From the NCBI GenBank assembly GCA_051252415.1, contig JBPOGA010000001.1:248001-312000 (forward strand): a stretch of 64,000 bases of DNA. Direction: 5' to 3'. This document shows, in pieces, positions 1 through 8,307 of the stretch. Origin of the DNA: JBPOFY01 sp051252415 (GTDB lineage Bacteria; Verrucomicrobiota; Verrucomicrobiia; Opitutales; Coraliomargaritaceae). The notes below the pieces were generated by a model, which was not told where the DNA came from, made no database searches, and worked only from the letters and a program-made list of their open reading frames with translations. The stretch's first letter is position 1, and every line of letters begins with the position of its first letter. The position numbers and the translations under genes are program-made.

Positions 1-4
1 ACTT

Positions 5-427
5 TTGAAACAGTTGCGCACGGGTGTCACCACACAATCAGCCGAGGCCACCGAAACCATTGCGCGTGAGTTCGCAATGTTGGTGCCAGACGATGTGGTG
101 CTCGCCTTTCACGGAGATCTTGGCGCGGGTAAAACAACCTTTATCCGAGGGCTCGCCCGCGCATGGGAAATACTAGAGCCTGTAACTAGCCCTACTTTTA
201 ATCTCTACACGCTTTATGAAGGCAGCCGTCAGTTGATTCACCTAGATGCTTATCGCTTGGAAACTGGTGCGGATTTAGATGCGCTCATGATCGAAGACTT
301 CATGAATTCACCATGGTGCCTCGCAGTAGAATGGCCTGAACGTGTCGCGGAGAGTCTACCAGAGGACGCGTGGCATCTATACCTGGGCATAGACGAGAAT
401 CAGGCGCATACCATACGTCTACAATAA
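5..427 (+). CDS. tsaE: tRNA threonylcarbamoyladenosine biosynthesis ATPase TsaE
   Basis: TsaE is the ATPase of the TsaB-TsaD-TsaE complex that transfers threonylcarbamoyl to A37 of ANN-decoding tRNAs in the cytoplasm. The sequence shows a P-loop GDLGAGKTTF near residue 37, the SPTFNL motif that typically follows it, and a LIHLDAYRL / AVEWPERV tail characteristic of the family. About 140 residues is the usual length. The first in-frame codon visible is TTG at position 5, directly at the window edge, and the frame is open to the left, so the true start may lie outside the window. The gene converges on the transglutaminase gene with only 10 bases between them. Confidence 0.93.
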   Translation: MKQLRTGVTTQSAEATETIAREFAMLVPDDVVLAFHGDLGAGKTTFIRGLARAWEILEPVTSPTFNLYTLYEGSRQLIHLDAYRLETGADLDALMIEDFMNSPWCLAVEWPERVAESLPEDAWHLYLGIDENQAHTIRLQ

Positions 428-437
428 GACGGCTAAA

Positions 438-2624
438 TTACTTCTTTAGGGCTTTGCGTGCGCGCTTGAACACTGCTTTTGCCTCGGCACGTTGGGATGG
501 CAGCCCAAAACGAATCGCTTCCAACTCAGAGCGAACCACTCCATCAATTCCTTTACGTTTACATTTTCGCAGATAACGGCCCGCCTCTACGCGAAGTGGA
601 TCCAATGCCTTAGGTCTCCTCAATAATCGATAGAGTAAACCAATACAATGGTATCTAGCGTGCCAAAGTCCCCAAACAGTAATTAGCATCGAAACAGCTA
701 TCGCAATCCGAAGTATGCCATCACCGCTGAATGGCTCTTTCAACCAAGCCGATAGGCGCGCACCTACAGCACTGGCCTTTTCACTAAATTTTTCGGCAAA
801 ATCATCCCAGACATCTTTCATGGTAATCGCCATATCAATTTGATCACGTTGATCAAAGTTAACCACACGGCGATACCACTGAATACGTAAACTATCAGTC
901 CAAGCAGACCAACCTTCCTCTAAGTTCTGTGAACTCGACACGATCAGATCGGAATTTGCCGAGTCATTTCCAGGAGTTGGATCAACACGTAACCACTCCT
1001 CGGCGGCAGCGTCATATATTTCCACCCATGCGTGCGCATTGTCGTTTCGCACCACGTAATAATCTTCCACCATGTTCCAGGCGCCACCTGTAAAACCAAC
1101 CACCATACGTGCTGGATACCCAGCCTCTCTTGCTAAAAGGATAAACCCTCCTGCAAAGTATTCACAATGCCCCCCTTGACGACGACGAAGCCAATTCACA
1201 ACTGCATCCCCTCCATCAGCACTTTTACTTGGCGAGAGCGAGTAACTATAGCTTTTTGCGAAATACCGAACCACTTGCTCACTGTAAGTAGCGACATCCT
1301 TCGGCTCCATCGAACCAAGGATCTCCTCATTTAATTCATTCAAGAACGCGCGTTCTGCTTCACTCACACTTAACTCCAAAGTAGTCAGCGGATAAGTCAC
1401 GACCTCCGTCGAATCGAGCTGATTTGGTCTGATCGAAAATGCTTCGGCTTCAATCTCTAATGCGGGGAAGCGATGCGTCCATTGCAGATCTTCAATCTGA
1501 TAGGAAAAGACACGTTGGCGCACCGAATCCAATCCGACATGGTGCATGCCCGGCATGAGCGTTAAATCCTGTTCGCCTTCTAAGCGTATACTGTGAAAGG
1601 CTCCTGGTATCGGTAAATACTGGCTCATTCCACCCTCCATATAAATCGTCCAGCGATCGACTGACTCTCGACTAAAGGGTGCGTCGAGTCCTCTAAGATC
1701 ACGCCCCATCAATTCACGAGTTTTCAGATATTTCCGATACAGTCTCCCTTTGAGCACATCTGACATACGGAAGTGACCTTGATCGTATTCATCTAATGTC
1801 AACATACGCCAATACGGAAGCTGAGGAATCGAATCGAGCGACGGCACATCAATACGTAGCGCCACAGAGTTATCCGACTGGATATCAGAAACCTCACCGA
1901 GCTTTACATTCTCACTAAAACCAGCTCGCGTCTCGGTTCTAAGTTCCAAATACGGAATTGCTCGATTCAAATCAAAGCGTGGAGTCAGCACGAAAAGCAT
2001 GGTCGATACAGCAACCACGAAACCAAATAAAATCGCTCCAAGAGCCAGCACTCGATAGTTCAGCACATGCAACACACGGCTAAGCAGCCGAGAGAAACGA
2101 AACGTCTGCCAACAATCGGTAGGCACCGACGACGCGACACCGCGGTCGAGTATACAGACCAAAAACATCATACACATTGCCAGTGGCGTGAATAGCAAGA
2201 TCTGAAAGGCGAACAACAACGACACAGTCAAGGCACCTGAAATCACCAAACAAAATAAACACAGCAAAACCATCTGCAAATCATCTCGCCTACGGCGTGG
2301 CGCAAGCGTGCGGTAAACCATAAGCAAGATCACCATACGCAATAGTGGCGGCATAAACTCAGGCAAATTAAGAATAAAGTCCCCAATTATGACCACCAAT
2401 ATCACTACGCCCGCTGGACGCCAAATCTTCGACGGGATAGACTCTACCAATTGCGGTTTCACTAAAAACACCAAGACAACAATACACGCCGCAATAATGT
2501 AGAGCTCACCCTGCATATCGAGCGACCATAGCGACCAAAACGCAAGCAGGCTCAACAAAGTGCCGACAAGCCACTTCAATTGATACAGCTCTTTATTACG
2601 AAGACTGGCCTGCTGGTTTCTCAT
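438..2624 (-). CDS. TgpA-like membrane transglutaminase (DUF3488 + transglutaminase core)
   Basis: Multi-pass membrane protein with a transglutaminase-like domain. The N-terminal third holds about six hydrophobic segments (DUF3488-like), followed by a soluble transglutaminase core, one more membrane helix near residue 640 and a short basic cytoplasmic tail. The Cys-His-Asp triad is visible: GGHCEYFAGG (Cys about 488), NAHAWVEIY (His about 532) and VDPTPG (Asp about 549). It is the last gene of a minus-strand moxR-DUF58-tgpA operon and overlaps the DUF58 gene by 29 bases. Such triads are widespread, but the substrate is not established for most of them. A TTG codon lies just upstream of the ATG chosen here (2624); no clear ribosome site separates the two. 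Confidence 0.9.
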   Translation of the reverse strand: MRNQQASLRNKELYQLKWLVGTLLSLLAFWSLWSLDMQGELYIIAACIVVLVFLVKPQLVESIPSKIWRPAGVVILVVIIGDFILNLPEFMPPLLRMVILLMVYRTLAPRRRRDDLQMVLLCLFCLVISGALTVSLLFAFQILLFTPLAMCMMFLVCILDRGVASSVPTDCWQTFRFSRLLSRVLHVLNYRVLALGAILFGFVVAVSTMLFVLTPRFDLNRAIPYLELRTETRAGFSENVKLGEVSDIQSDNSVALRIDVPSLDSIPQLPYWRMLTLDEYDQGHFRMSDVLKGRLYRKYLKTRELMGRDLRGLDAPFSRESVDRWTIYMEGGMSQYLPIPGAFHSIRLEGEQDLTLMPGMHHVGLDSVRQRVFSYQIEDLQWTHRFPALEIEAEAFSIRPNQLDSTEVVTYPLTTLELSVSEAERAFLNELNEEILGSMEPKDVATYSEQVVRYFAKSYSYSLSPSKSADGGDAVVNWLRRRQGGHCEYFAGGFILLAREAGYPARMVVGFTGGAWNMVEDYYVVRNDNAHAWVEIYDAAAEEWLRVDPTPGNDSANSDLIVSSSQNLEEGWSAWTDSLRIQWYRRVVNFDQRDQIDMAITMKDVWDDFAEKFSEKASAVGARLSAWLKEPFSGDGILRIAIAVSMLITVWGLWHARYHCIGLLYRLLRRPKALDPLRVEAGRYLRKCKRKGIDGVVRSELEAIRFGLPSQRAEAKAVFKRARKALKK

Positions 2625-3744
2625 CAATATAAATCGCGACTGCTGACTCAGCCAGAGGTCTGAAAGTTAGTAAATTTTTCTGCCTATGGGCATAAACAGC
2701 TGGTTCTACGTCACCCCGCTCAAGCACGGCCAGCACATCAAAAAAGTCATGCAAATCGCGAAGACTTCGGATCACGACAGCAGGTTGGCCGACCACACTT
2801 ATTGTTTCTAGACGGCCTGCATGGTGTAACGTTTCAGCCAATGAACATACGAGTGAACAAAGTGTTTCAAAAGTAGCGGCATCCCACACCGAGGCATCGG
2901 GCGACATCTGTAAATGATAGCCTGCTTCGCCCTCTTGAGCGAGCTGTCGAATCATCAATTCTCCTAAGCGCGCCGTAGCTTTCCAATGCACCAGCCGCGG
3001 CGGATCGCCGGGCACATAAGGCCGTAAATTGATCAAGTCGTTGCCCATGCCGGCTTTTCGCTTTGTATGTCCCGACAAAAACCGCTGCCCATTATTGTGC
3101 GGGTCAAAAGAGAAATCGATTCGCTCGGGCCAGACCAGCACGGATTCCTCCACCTCTTGCCCCATCTCTTTCTGCAAAAAACCGAATGGAAACTGCGAGG
3201 TGACTCCAGATAAATACACCTTACAGAGCCCGCGTTGCTGTGGCACAAAGGTCCACTCTAGTTTAGACGTCTCCTTCGCTGAAAGTGCTTGTTTTAAGTA
3301 AAGTTTCTCGACGGCCTCGCCTGCAGTGCTGCCGACTTGAAAGCAGACGCTCATTGTCGGAAAAACGCGTTTCGTATTCGTCACATCAACTTCCGCCATG
3401 CCAACCTCGCCAACCTGTAGATGTTGAGGGGCTCGAAGCGCCCATTTCAATTTGAAAAAATTTATCTGTGACAAGATTCCGCTCAAAATTAGGCTACTGA
3501 GCAGCAGCGAGAGCGTCATGAATAGAATATTACTTGAAGTGTTGTATGCCGCGGAACCAATGCCCATCGCGACAACAATTAAAATCCAGCCAATAAAGGT
3601 GAGCTTTGTTTTACGAAAACGCGCAGGCACCAGTTGCCGCATAAAAAGTGGTATGATTCTGCGCTCCGCCCTCGACGACCATTGAAAGAAATCTGGATGT
3701 GTCCAATCATGCCAGTGCTTCAACTCTTCGTTCACATTCGACAT
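2596..3744 (-). CDS. DUF58 domain protein
   Basis: A 382-residue protein with two hydrophobic segments near residues 48-95 and a C-terminal DUF58 domain, recognised by LRPYVPGDPPRLVHWKATAR followed by GELMIRQLAQE. DUF58 proteins nearly always accompany MoxR ATPases and transglutaminases, as here, and are thought to act as a membrane-associated platform (VWA-like) for the AAA ATPase. The exact biochemical role is unknown. The start ATG has no obvious Shine-Dalgarno sequence. It follows the MoxR gene by 66 bases and overlaps the transglutaminase gene, which supports one transcript. Confidence 0.9.
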   Translation of the reverse strand: MSNVNEELKHWHDWTHPDFFQWSSRAERRIIPLFMRQLVPARFRKTKLTFIGWILIVVAMGIGSAAYNTSSNILFMTLSLLLSSLILSGILSQINFFKLKWALRAPQHLQVGEVGMAEVDVTNTKRVFPTMSVCFQVGSTAGEAVEKLYLKQALSAKETSKLEWTFVPQQRGLCKVYLSGVTSQFPFGFLQKEMGQEVEESVLVWPERIDFSFDPHNNGQRFLSGHTKRKAGMGNDLINLRPYVPGDPPRLVHWKATARLGELMIRQLAQEGEAGYHLQMSPDASVWDAATFETLCSLVCSLAETLHHAGRLETISVVGQPAVVIRSLRDLHDFFDVLAVLERGDVEPAVYAHRQKNLLTFRPLAESAVAIYIDEKPAGQSS

Positions 3745-3810
3745 ACTTTATGGTAACGCGAGCGCAGCTCGTTGCGCCTCTACACTAGATGGTTCAAACA
3801 TCGACTAACT

Positions 3811-4779
3811 TTAGCTAGGTTCTGGTGTCGCATCGACGATCTTATGTAAAAGTCCTTCAACTGATCGACGCTCTTCAAACGGATCTGCCATAGGCTTGCG
3901 CAGCACCAAACGGTGCCCAAACACAGGCAACACCATCGAACTGACATCTTCTGGCAGCACAAATGCACGACCATTGGCGAGTGCTCTCGCTTGCGCAGCA
4001 GCTTTTAAAGACAAGGTGCCACGCGGACTCACGCCAGAGCGAAATTCACTTTCCGCACGTGTCGCAGCAACCAGCTTCACGATATATTCATATACTGTAT
4101 CCTCGATAAAAACATCTCGCACATAACCCTGCAGCTCGACGATGTCGTTTTTAGAGACAACTGGAGTTGCCTCTAAGTTATCGTAATGTAAATGCCCATC
4201 TTTTAATATATCGAGTTCGTATTCAAAATCAGGATACCCCATCTCAATTCGCATTAGGAAGCGATCCATCTGACTCTCTGGCAACGGAAAGGTGCCTTCG
4301 TAGTCGACCGGATTCTGAGTCGCAATGACCATAAACGGTGGCGGTACAGTGTAAGTTTGTCCATCGACGGAAATCTTCGCGCGCCCCATCACTTCTAGGA
4401 GGCTGGACTGCGTCTTCGGCGTCGTGCGATTAATTTCATCCGCCAACACGATATTGGCAAATATTGGACCCCGTTTAAAAGTAAACTCACGCTCCCGATC
4501 ATCATAAATCGAGACACCGATAATATCCGACGGCAGCATATCACTAGTAAATTGGATGCGAGAGAAACTACAATCAATTGAACGTGCCAAACAGTAAGCG
4601 AGCGTCGTTTTTCCTAGCCCAGGCAAGTCCTCGATCAAGATATGCCCTCCAGCTAGTAGGCAAGTAATCACTCGGTCCACCGCCTCGGATTTGCCGCGAA
4701 TCGTGCGTTCAATATTCTTTCTCAAGCGCTCAACTGTCTCGAATGCACGCGGCGCAGGAATGACGATCTTAGAACTCAT
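3811..4779 (-). CDS. MoxR-family AAA+ ATPase
   Basis: MoxR ATPases act as chaperone-like AAA+ machines, often maturing or regulating partner proteins encoded next to them. Visible motifs are Walker A DLPGLGKTTLA, Walker B IVLADEINRTTPKTQ, a sensor-1 region VIATQNPVDYEGTFPLPESQ, and an arginine-finger/sensor-2 region SGVSPRGTLSL. The reading frame is open up to 4917, but the extra 46 residues (hydrophobic, FYISIGFLLLNRPF) are not typical. I chose the internal ATG at 4779, preceded by GGTGAG, which gives 322 residues, the normal family length. It is the first gene of the moxR-DUF58-transglutaminase operon. Confidence 0.93.
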   Translation of the reverse strand: MSSKIVIPAPRAFETVERLRKNIERTIRGKSEAVDRVITCLLAGGHILIEDLPGLGKTTLAYCLARSIDCSFSRIQFTSDMLPSDIIGVSIYDDREREFTFKRGPIFANIVLADEINRTTPKTQSSLLEVMGRAKISVDGQTYTVPPPFMVIATQNPVDYEGTFPLPESQMDRFLMRIEMGYPDFEYELDILKDGHLHYDNLEATPVVSKNDIVELQGYVRDVFIEDTVYEYIVKLVAATRAESEFRSGVSPRGTLSLKAAAQARALANGRAFVLPEDVSSMVLPVFGHRLVLRKPMADPFEERRSVEGLLHKIVDATPEPS

Positions 4780-5036
4780 AACGCTCACCATAATAAGAAA
4801 AGGCCTATTTAGCAATAGGAAGCCTATAGAAATGTAAAAACAGCAAATTTTTAGCAGGGCTTTAACAACTGCCCTCCCACGATTAGATTCGGTTGCTTCC
4901 AATGGACTAATATTCACCTGCGAAAACAGGCTTCACCTACTACAGTCAGGTAAGGAAAGATCCCCAACCTGAAAGCTTATCAACGACGAGACTCAGGGTG
5001 CGCTTCTGCCACATAGCGATCGAATGCGAAAGTGAA

Positions 5037-5141
5037 TTGACAACTTGTATAAATACAATGTTTCGACCCTTATTTATTGTAAAACCCTCGACAGGCTGTC
5101 TGTCGCAAAATTGACTTTCATTCACTAGGCAACAGTTGCCT
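5037..5141 (+). promoter_or_regulatory. Palindrome-rich control region before the receiver gene
   Basis: Between the divergent MoxR and receiver genes lie a TTGACA hexamer (5037-5042), a 14-bp palindrome TTGTATAAATACAA (5045-5058), a hairpin CGACAG-N5-CTGTCG (5089-5105) and a near-perfect 15-bp palindrome AGGCAACAGTTGCCT (5127-5141), ending 7 bases before the start codon. These look like operator or leader elements; a correctly spaced -10 box for the TTGACA was not found, so the promoter itself is not defined. Confidence 0.4.
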
Positions 5142-5148
5142 AATCCAA

Positions 5149-5601
5149 ATGAAAACCCTATACATAATCGAAGACGAAGAGATTTTGCGTAGCCTACTCT
5201 CTACGTTTTTCTCCACAATGTATCCTGAACTTGAAGTGCTCGGTATGACTGGCGATAGCAGTGAGGGTGTCGAGCAATGCCTCGAATTGGCTCCCGACTT
5301 AGTCATCTGCGACATTCAATTACCTAATATTAGTGGCTTAGAAATTCTATTTTTGCTAAAACGTAAGTTTCCGAAGATCAAAATCCTCGTATTTACCGGC
5401 AAAACTACGCATCAAAGTGTCAAGATCGCCGTTCAAGGTAACGCCGACGGTTATATCAATAAAATCTCTGGTATCGAAGAACTTCAAAATGCGATCGAAG
5501 CCTTACGTAAAGGCGAACAATACTTCAGCCCAGATATCTACGACGAAGTGTTACGCATAATACGTAATGAAGAATCGAAGCGCACACGCGCTCCTTTCTG
5601 A
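5149..5601 (+). CDS. Stand-alone response-regulator receiver protein
   Basis: A 150-residue protein that is almost only a receiver (REC) domain. The phosphorylation machinery is complete: acidic pair Glu8/Asp9 (IEDEE), phospho-acceptor Asp55 in VICDIQLPNISG, Thr83 in VFTGKTT and Lys105 in YINKISG. The domain is of the NarL/FixJ type (PDLVICDIQLP, ADGYINK), but the usual C-terminal LuxR helix-turn-helix is absent: after the REC fold only about 25 residues with a basic end remain. It could be a phosphate sink, a protein-interaction switch for the neighbouring pseudopilin machinery, or a truncated transcription factor. No histidine kinase lies next to it. Confidence 0.88.
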   Translation: MKTLYIIEDEEILRSLLSTFFSTMYPELEVLGMTGDSSEGVEQCLELAPDLVICDIQLPNISGLEILFLLKRKFPKIKILVFTGKTTHQSVKIAVQGNADGYINKISGIEELQNAIEALRKGEQYFSPDIYDEVLRIIRNEESKRTRAPF

Positions 5602-5707
5602 TCTTTTAGGATACGAATTTTCTACTCACGCTTGCCAATTTAAATAAAAATGGCACTTAGAAGTAGATCGCAGGTCAAATTTACCCACACCTCCGTTATT
5701 TAAACAC

Positions 5708-6163
5708 ATGAAATCAACTCCCTCCCTCCTTACTTCTAGAAATGCCGCTCGAACGAGCGGCTTCAGTTTAATCGAAATTCTTTTTGTTATCGGTCTCATC
5801 GCGATGCTCCTCGCATTGGTTGTGGGCAACATCGGTGGCATCTTTGGCGGACAACAAGAAAAAATCGCTAAGTCGTTTGTCACTAGTAGCATCGAACTAG
5901 CAGTAGTGCCTTATCGCCTCGACATGGGGAGCTACCCAACGACAGAGCTCGGCTTAGATGCATTAATCAAGGCACCTGCTGGCAAAGAAGGCAAATGGAA
6001 CGGCCCATACCTTAAAGAGGCGACAAAACCTCTAGACCCTTGGGGCAACCCTTATAATTACCGCTTTCCTGGCACGAAGAACATCAACGGAGCTAAAGGT
6101 TATGACATCTGGTCGCTTGGACCTGACGGAGTAGAAAGCGCCGATGACATCGGCAACTGGTAG
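5708..6163 (+). CDS. gspG: Type II secretion major pseudopilin GspG-like
   Basis: Major pseudopilin that polymerises into the short periplasmic piston of type II secretion. It carries a short basic leader ending in Gly18, then FSLIEILFVIGLIAMLLA with the conserved Glu at +5 and a 20-residue hydrophobic helix. The C-terminal half has the typical GspG signature YPTTELGLDALI, GPYLK, PLDPWGNPYNYRFPG and YDIWSLGPDG, part of which forms the calcium site in characterised GspG. Length (151 residues) is normal. It is the first gene of the operon, and its 3' end overlaps the next pseudopilin gene by 20 bases. Confidence 0.93.
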   Translation: MKSTPSLLTSRNAARTSGFSLIEILFVIGLIAMLLALVVGNIGGIFGGQQEKIAKSFVTSSIELAVVPYRLDMGSYPTTELGLDALIKAPAGKEGKWNGPYLKEATKPLDPWGNPYNYRFPGTKNINGAKGYDIWSLGPDGVESADDIGNW

Positions 6164-6650
6164 CCTCAGACGCCGCTCTGGCGGTTTCACACTCATCGAG
6201 ATCATCATGGTGATTGGGCTCATCGCTTTTGCGGGGGCCATGGTAGTCTCGAATTTCGCCTCAATGGCTGATCGTGGTGGTAAATTCACCACCGAGGAAA
6301 CTTTGCGTGCCGCCATACGTCAGGCGCGCTTTGTTGCGGGCAGCGAACGCATGGTCATCAAATTACGTTTCGATGATGAAACGGGCGAATTGCTACTGTC
6401 GTCAGGAGATAGCTTTCCTTTAGGCGAAGATTTTATAAACCGTGGCGAGATACGCTTCTACATGGTGCCACCTGCAAAAGGCTTAAGTTCATTTACGGAT
6501 CCTGAGAAGACCCAGCTTGAAACAGATGCAGTTAGTTTTGCACCAGATCGCAGCTCGAGTCCATTCGTCGTAGAAATCGACTCTGGCAGTGGCAGCCCTG
6601 AACGTATCGCATTCGATCCGTTTTCCAGCCTAAGGAGGAAAACGGAATGA
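6144..6650 (+). CDS. Minor pseudopilin GspH-like
   Basis: A prepilin with leader MTSATGSLRRRSG, cleavage expected after Gly14, then FTLIEIIMVIGLIAFAGAMV with Glu at +5. The remaining ~130 residues form a soluble pseudopilin head without strong family landmarks. Placement directly after GspG and before two further type IV pilin-like proteins fits GspH, but assignment to H rests mostly on gene order. The start overlaps the end of gspG, and the stop overlaps the next start (ATGA), indicating translational coupling. Confidence 0.75.
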   Translation: MTSATGSLRRRSGGFTLIEIIMVIGLIAFAGAMVVSNFASMADRGGKFTTEETLRAAIRQARFVAGSERMVIKLRFDDETGELLLSSGDSFPLGEDFINRGEIRFYMVPPAKGLSSFTDPEKTQLETDAVSFAPDRSSSPFVVEIDSGSGSPERIAFDPFSSLRRKTE

Positions 6651-7219
6651 AACATCGAGCTGACTATTCAAACGTAGGGCCATCGCTTGTCTTAAACCAT
6701 GAGCTTGTCGAACTGGCGGAACGCCGCGAGAATTCGAAAGGGCCAGCAGCGCGCAAGCACAAGCCCGACGACTCATCAGGTTTTACCTTAATCGAAGTCG
6801 TCATCGCAGTCGCACTATTTGCCATGGCGGCAACCGTCCTAAGCTCTACTTTTGTAAATGCATTGCTAGCTCGTGAACACGTGCAAAACAATGACCTTCT
6901 CAACGCCGACATTCGCGCGGTTCGCTTGCAATTACTCCTACAGCCGAACCTAGAAGATGCTGAAGATGGTGATGATCTCGAAACGCTCAATAGCGGCGAG
7001 GCGACTTGGAGTGCAGAAATTGAGCCAATGGAAGTCGTCGATCTCTTTCGAGTCCTACTTCAAATCGAATTTCACGAACCACTAAAAGATCAACAGGCGA
7101 CCTACTCCGAAGTGCTGTATCTACTACGCCCCACGTGGTCGGAACCCGGCGAGCGATCTGACTTACTACAGGAGAAAAAAGACCAACTCCTCAACTCACG
7201 CGACTTTGATCGTTTTTAA
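6647..7219 (+). CDS. Minor pseudopilin GspI-like with long leader
   Basis: A prepilin with a 45-residue leader before the cleavage motif SSG-FTLIEVVIAVALFAM (Glu at +5), followed by a ~125-residue head. GspI leaders are normally under 10 residues, so the leader is unusually long. Part of its coding DNA (6743-6773) matches an intergenic palindromic repeat found at 56678-56708. The assignment to I follows gene order. It is ATGA-coupled to the gene before it and ends three bases before the next start. An internal start nearer the cleavage site cannot be excluded, but no ATG lies between the first codon and the cleavage site. Confidence 0.72.
   Translation: MKHRADYSNVGPSLVLNHELVELAERRENSKGPAARKHKPDDSSGFTLIEVVIAVALFAMAATVLSSTFVNALLAREHVQNNDLLNADIRAVRLQLLLQPNLEDAEDGDDLETLNSGEATWSAEIEPMEVVDLFRVLLQIEFHEPLKDQQATYSEVLYLLRPTWSEPGERSDLLQEKKDQLLNSRDFDRF
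6743..6773 (+). repeat. Repeat arm inside gspI leader coding region
   Basis: This stretch matches 56678-56708 at about 27 of 31 positions (shared core GCGCAAGCAC-AGCCC-ACGAC). At 56.5 kb the sequence is one arm of an intergenic palindrome. Here it encodes Pro-, Ala- and Lys-rich residues just before the prepilin cleavage site of the GspI-like protein. Confidence 0.6.
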
Positions 7220-7222
7220 AGA

Positions 7223-8305
7223 ATGGCGCATTTAAAAACAGATCAACAACATGTAGTGTCTTCGCTTGCGAAGACCTCGGCGGATTTAGGCGCGAGCAAG
7301 GTGGCTATCTCAAAATTCAATCCATGGGAGCGTCCGGCTCCGTCCGGACACCAAACCGTCAGTGCAGCTGCCCTTGAAACAATGTCGGGACGGAGCCCGA
7401 CGCTCCAAAAGAATGCTATTCGCAATTTTGAGACAGTTTCCAAGCTCGCACGCCACAAAACCTCATTCACAAATAAACAATCTGGCTTCACATTGCTGGA
7501 AGTCATCCTCGCAATCGCGATCACTGGTTTCCTCCTCGCCGCGGCTACGGCATTTGTCGTTTCAGTCAGTCGTATCTGGATCGACCGCGAAGAGCGACAT
7601 TTCTTTGAAGACCATGTCGATGGCGTCACCGAATTCCTGCAAGCGAGCTTTAGCAGTGCAGGTCAGGAGATCTCGATCGAGGCGGAGGACTCGAATACAA
7701 ACAATTCTACCAACAATGATTCTCAGGCTAACGGCACAACAGGCAATCCCGGAAACTTAACGATTGATATGAGCGGGACCACTACTGACGAAAAGTCTAC
7801 TGCAGATAATCAGAATAACGGCTCAACCACTGACAGCGAATCAACCAGTGGCGGCCTACTGCGCACCGCTGAAGAACCGATCACTTGGGGCAGCCCGCCT
7901 GGGTTTGCCGAATACAAAGATCCGCTACTTAATTTCAAACTCACTCAGATACCTCCGCTCTTGGTCAATTTGGACAACGCCCCTATTACCGGAATTAATA
8001 TCTTCCTCCATTTCGAACCAGACGAAGGGCTCAGCTTTTTATGGTATTCCCTGCTCCAAGAGGACACTGAAGATATTGACGATCTACGGCGCACCGAGAT
8101 CAGCCCATTAGTCACAAATATCAAATATATCTATTGGGATGAGTCTTTCGAAAAATGGGAAGAGGAAGACGAACCTATGGAAGGCGATGGCGACGACCAA
8201 TTCATCCTACCACGCTTTATAAAACTCACTTTCGAGTATGAAGGTGAAACAAAAGAGCGCACCTTAACGATACCCGTGCCCTCAACCAGCGTATTGTTGT
8301 TTTGA
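7223..8305 (+). CDS. Minor pseudopilin GspJ-like with repeat-encoded leader
   Basis: A 360-residue prepilin. The cleavage/transmembrane motif SG-FTLLEVILAIAITGFLLA (Gly88, Glu at +5) is preceded by 87 residues, most of them encoded by a 142-bp palindromic element. The head includes a low-complexity Asn/Ser/Thr/Gly stretch (about residues 155-215) that looks like a flexible insertion, and a C-terminal beta-rich part. GspJ is the usual partner of I and K at the piston tip; the size and place in the operon fit J. An in-frame ATG at 7382 would shorten the leader to 34 residues, still within the repeat. Neither start has a clear ribosome site; 7223 is favoured because it lies 3 bases after the preceding stop. 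Confidence 0.75.
   Translation: MAHLKTDQQHVVSSLAKTSADLGASKVAISKFNPWERPAPSGHQTVSAAALETMSGRSPTLQKNAIRNFETVSKLARHKTSFTNKQSGFTLLEVILAIAITGFLLAAATAFVVSVSRIWIDREERHFFEDHVDGVTEFLQASFSSAGQEISIEAEDSNTNNSTNNDSQANGTTGNPGNLTIDMSGTTTDEKSTADNQNNGSTTDSESTSGGLLRTAEEPITWGSPPGFAEYKDPLLNFKLTQIPPLLVNLDNAPITGINIFLHFEPDEGLSFLWYSLLQEDTEDIDDLRRTEISPLVTNIKYIYWDESFEKWEEEDEPMEGDGDDQFILPRFIKLTFEYEGETKERTLTIPVPSTSVLLF
7300..7441 (+). mobile_element. MITE-like palindromic element inside gspJ
   Basis: A 142-bp element with degenerate terminal inverted repeats (left GGTGGCTATCTCAAAATT; right end reads GGAAACTGTCTCAAAATT on the minus strand) and inner inverted arms GGGAGCGTCCGGCTCCGTCC and GGACGGAGCCCGACGCTCC. It matches the intergenic copy at 56499-56639 along its whole length, with identical inner arms. 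It has no coding capacity for a transposase, so it would be a non-autonomous element. In this location it is read through in frame as residues about 26-73 of the GspJ-like leader. Confidence 0.8.
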
Positions 8306-8307
8306 GT

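Noticed and set aside
4780..4917. 46-residue N-terminal extension of the MoxR ATPase
   Set aside because: Hydrophobic and absent from the family; the internal ATG 4779 with GGTGAG before it gives the usual length.
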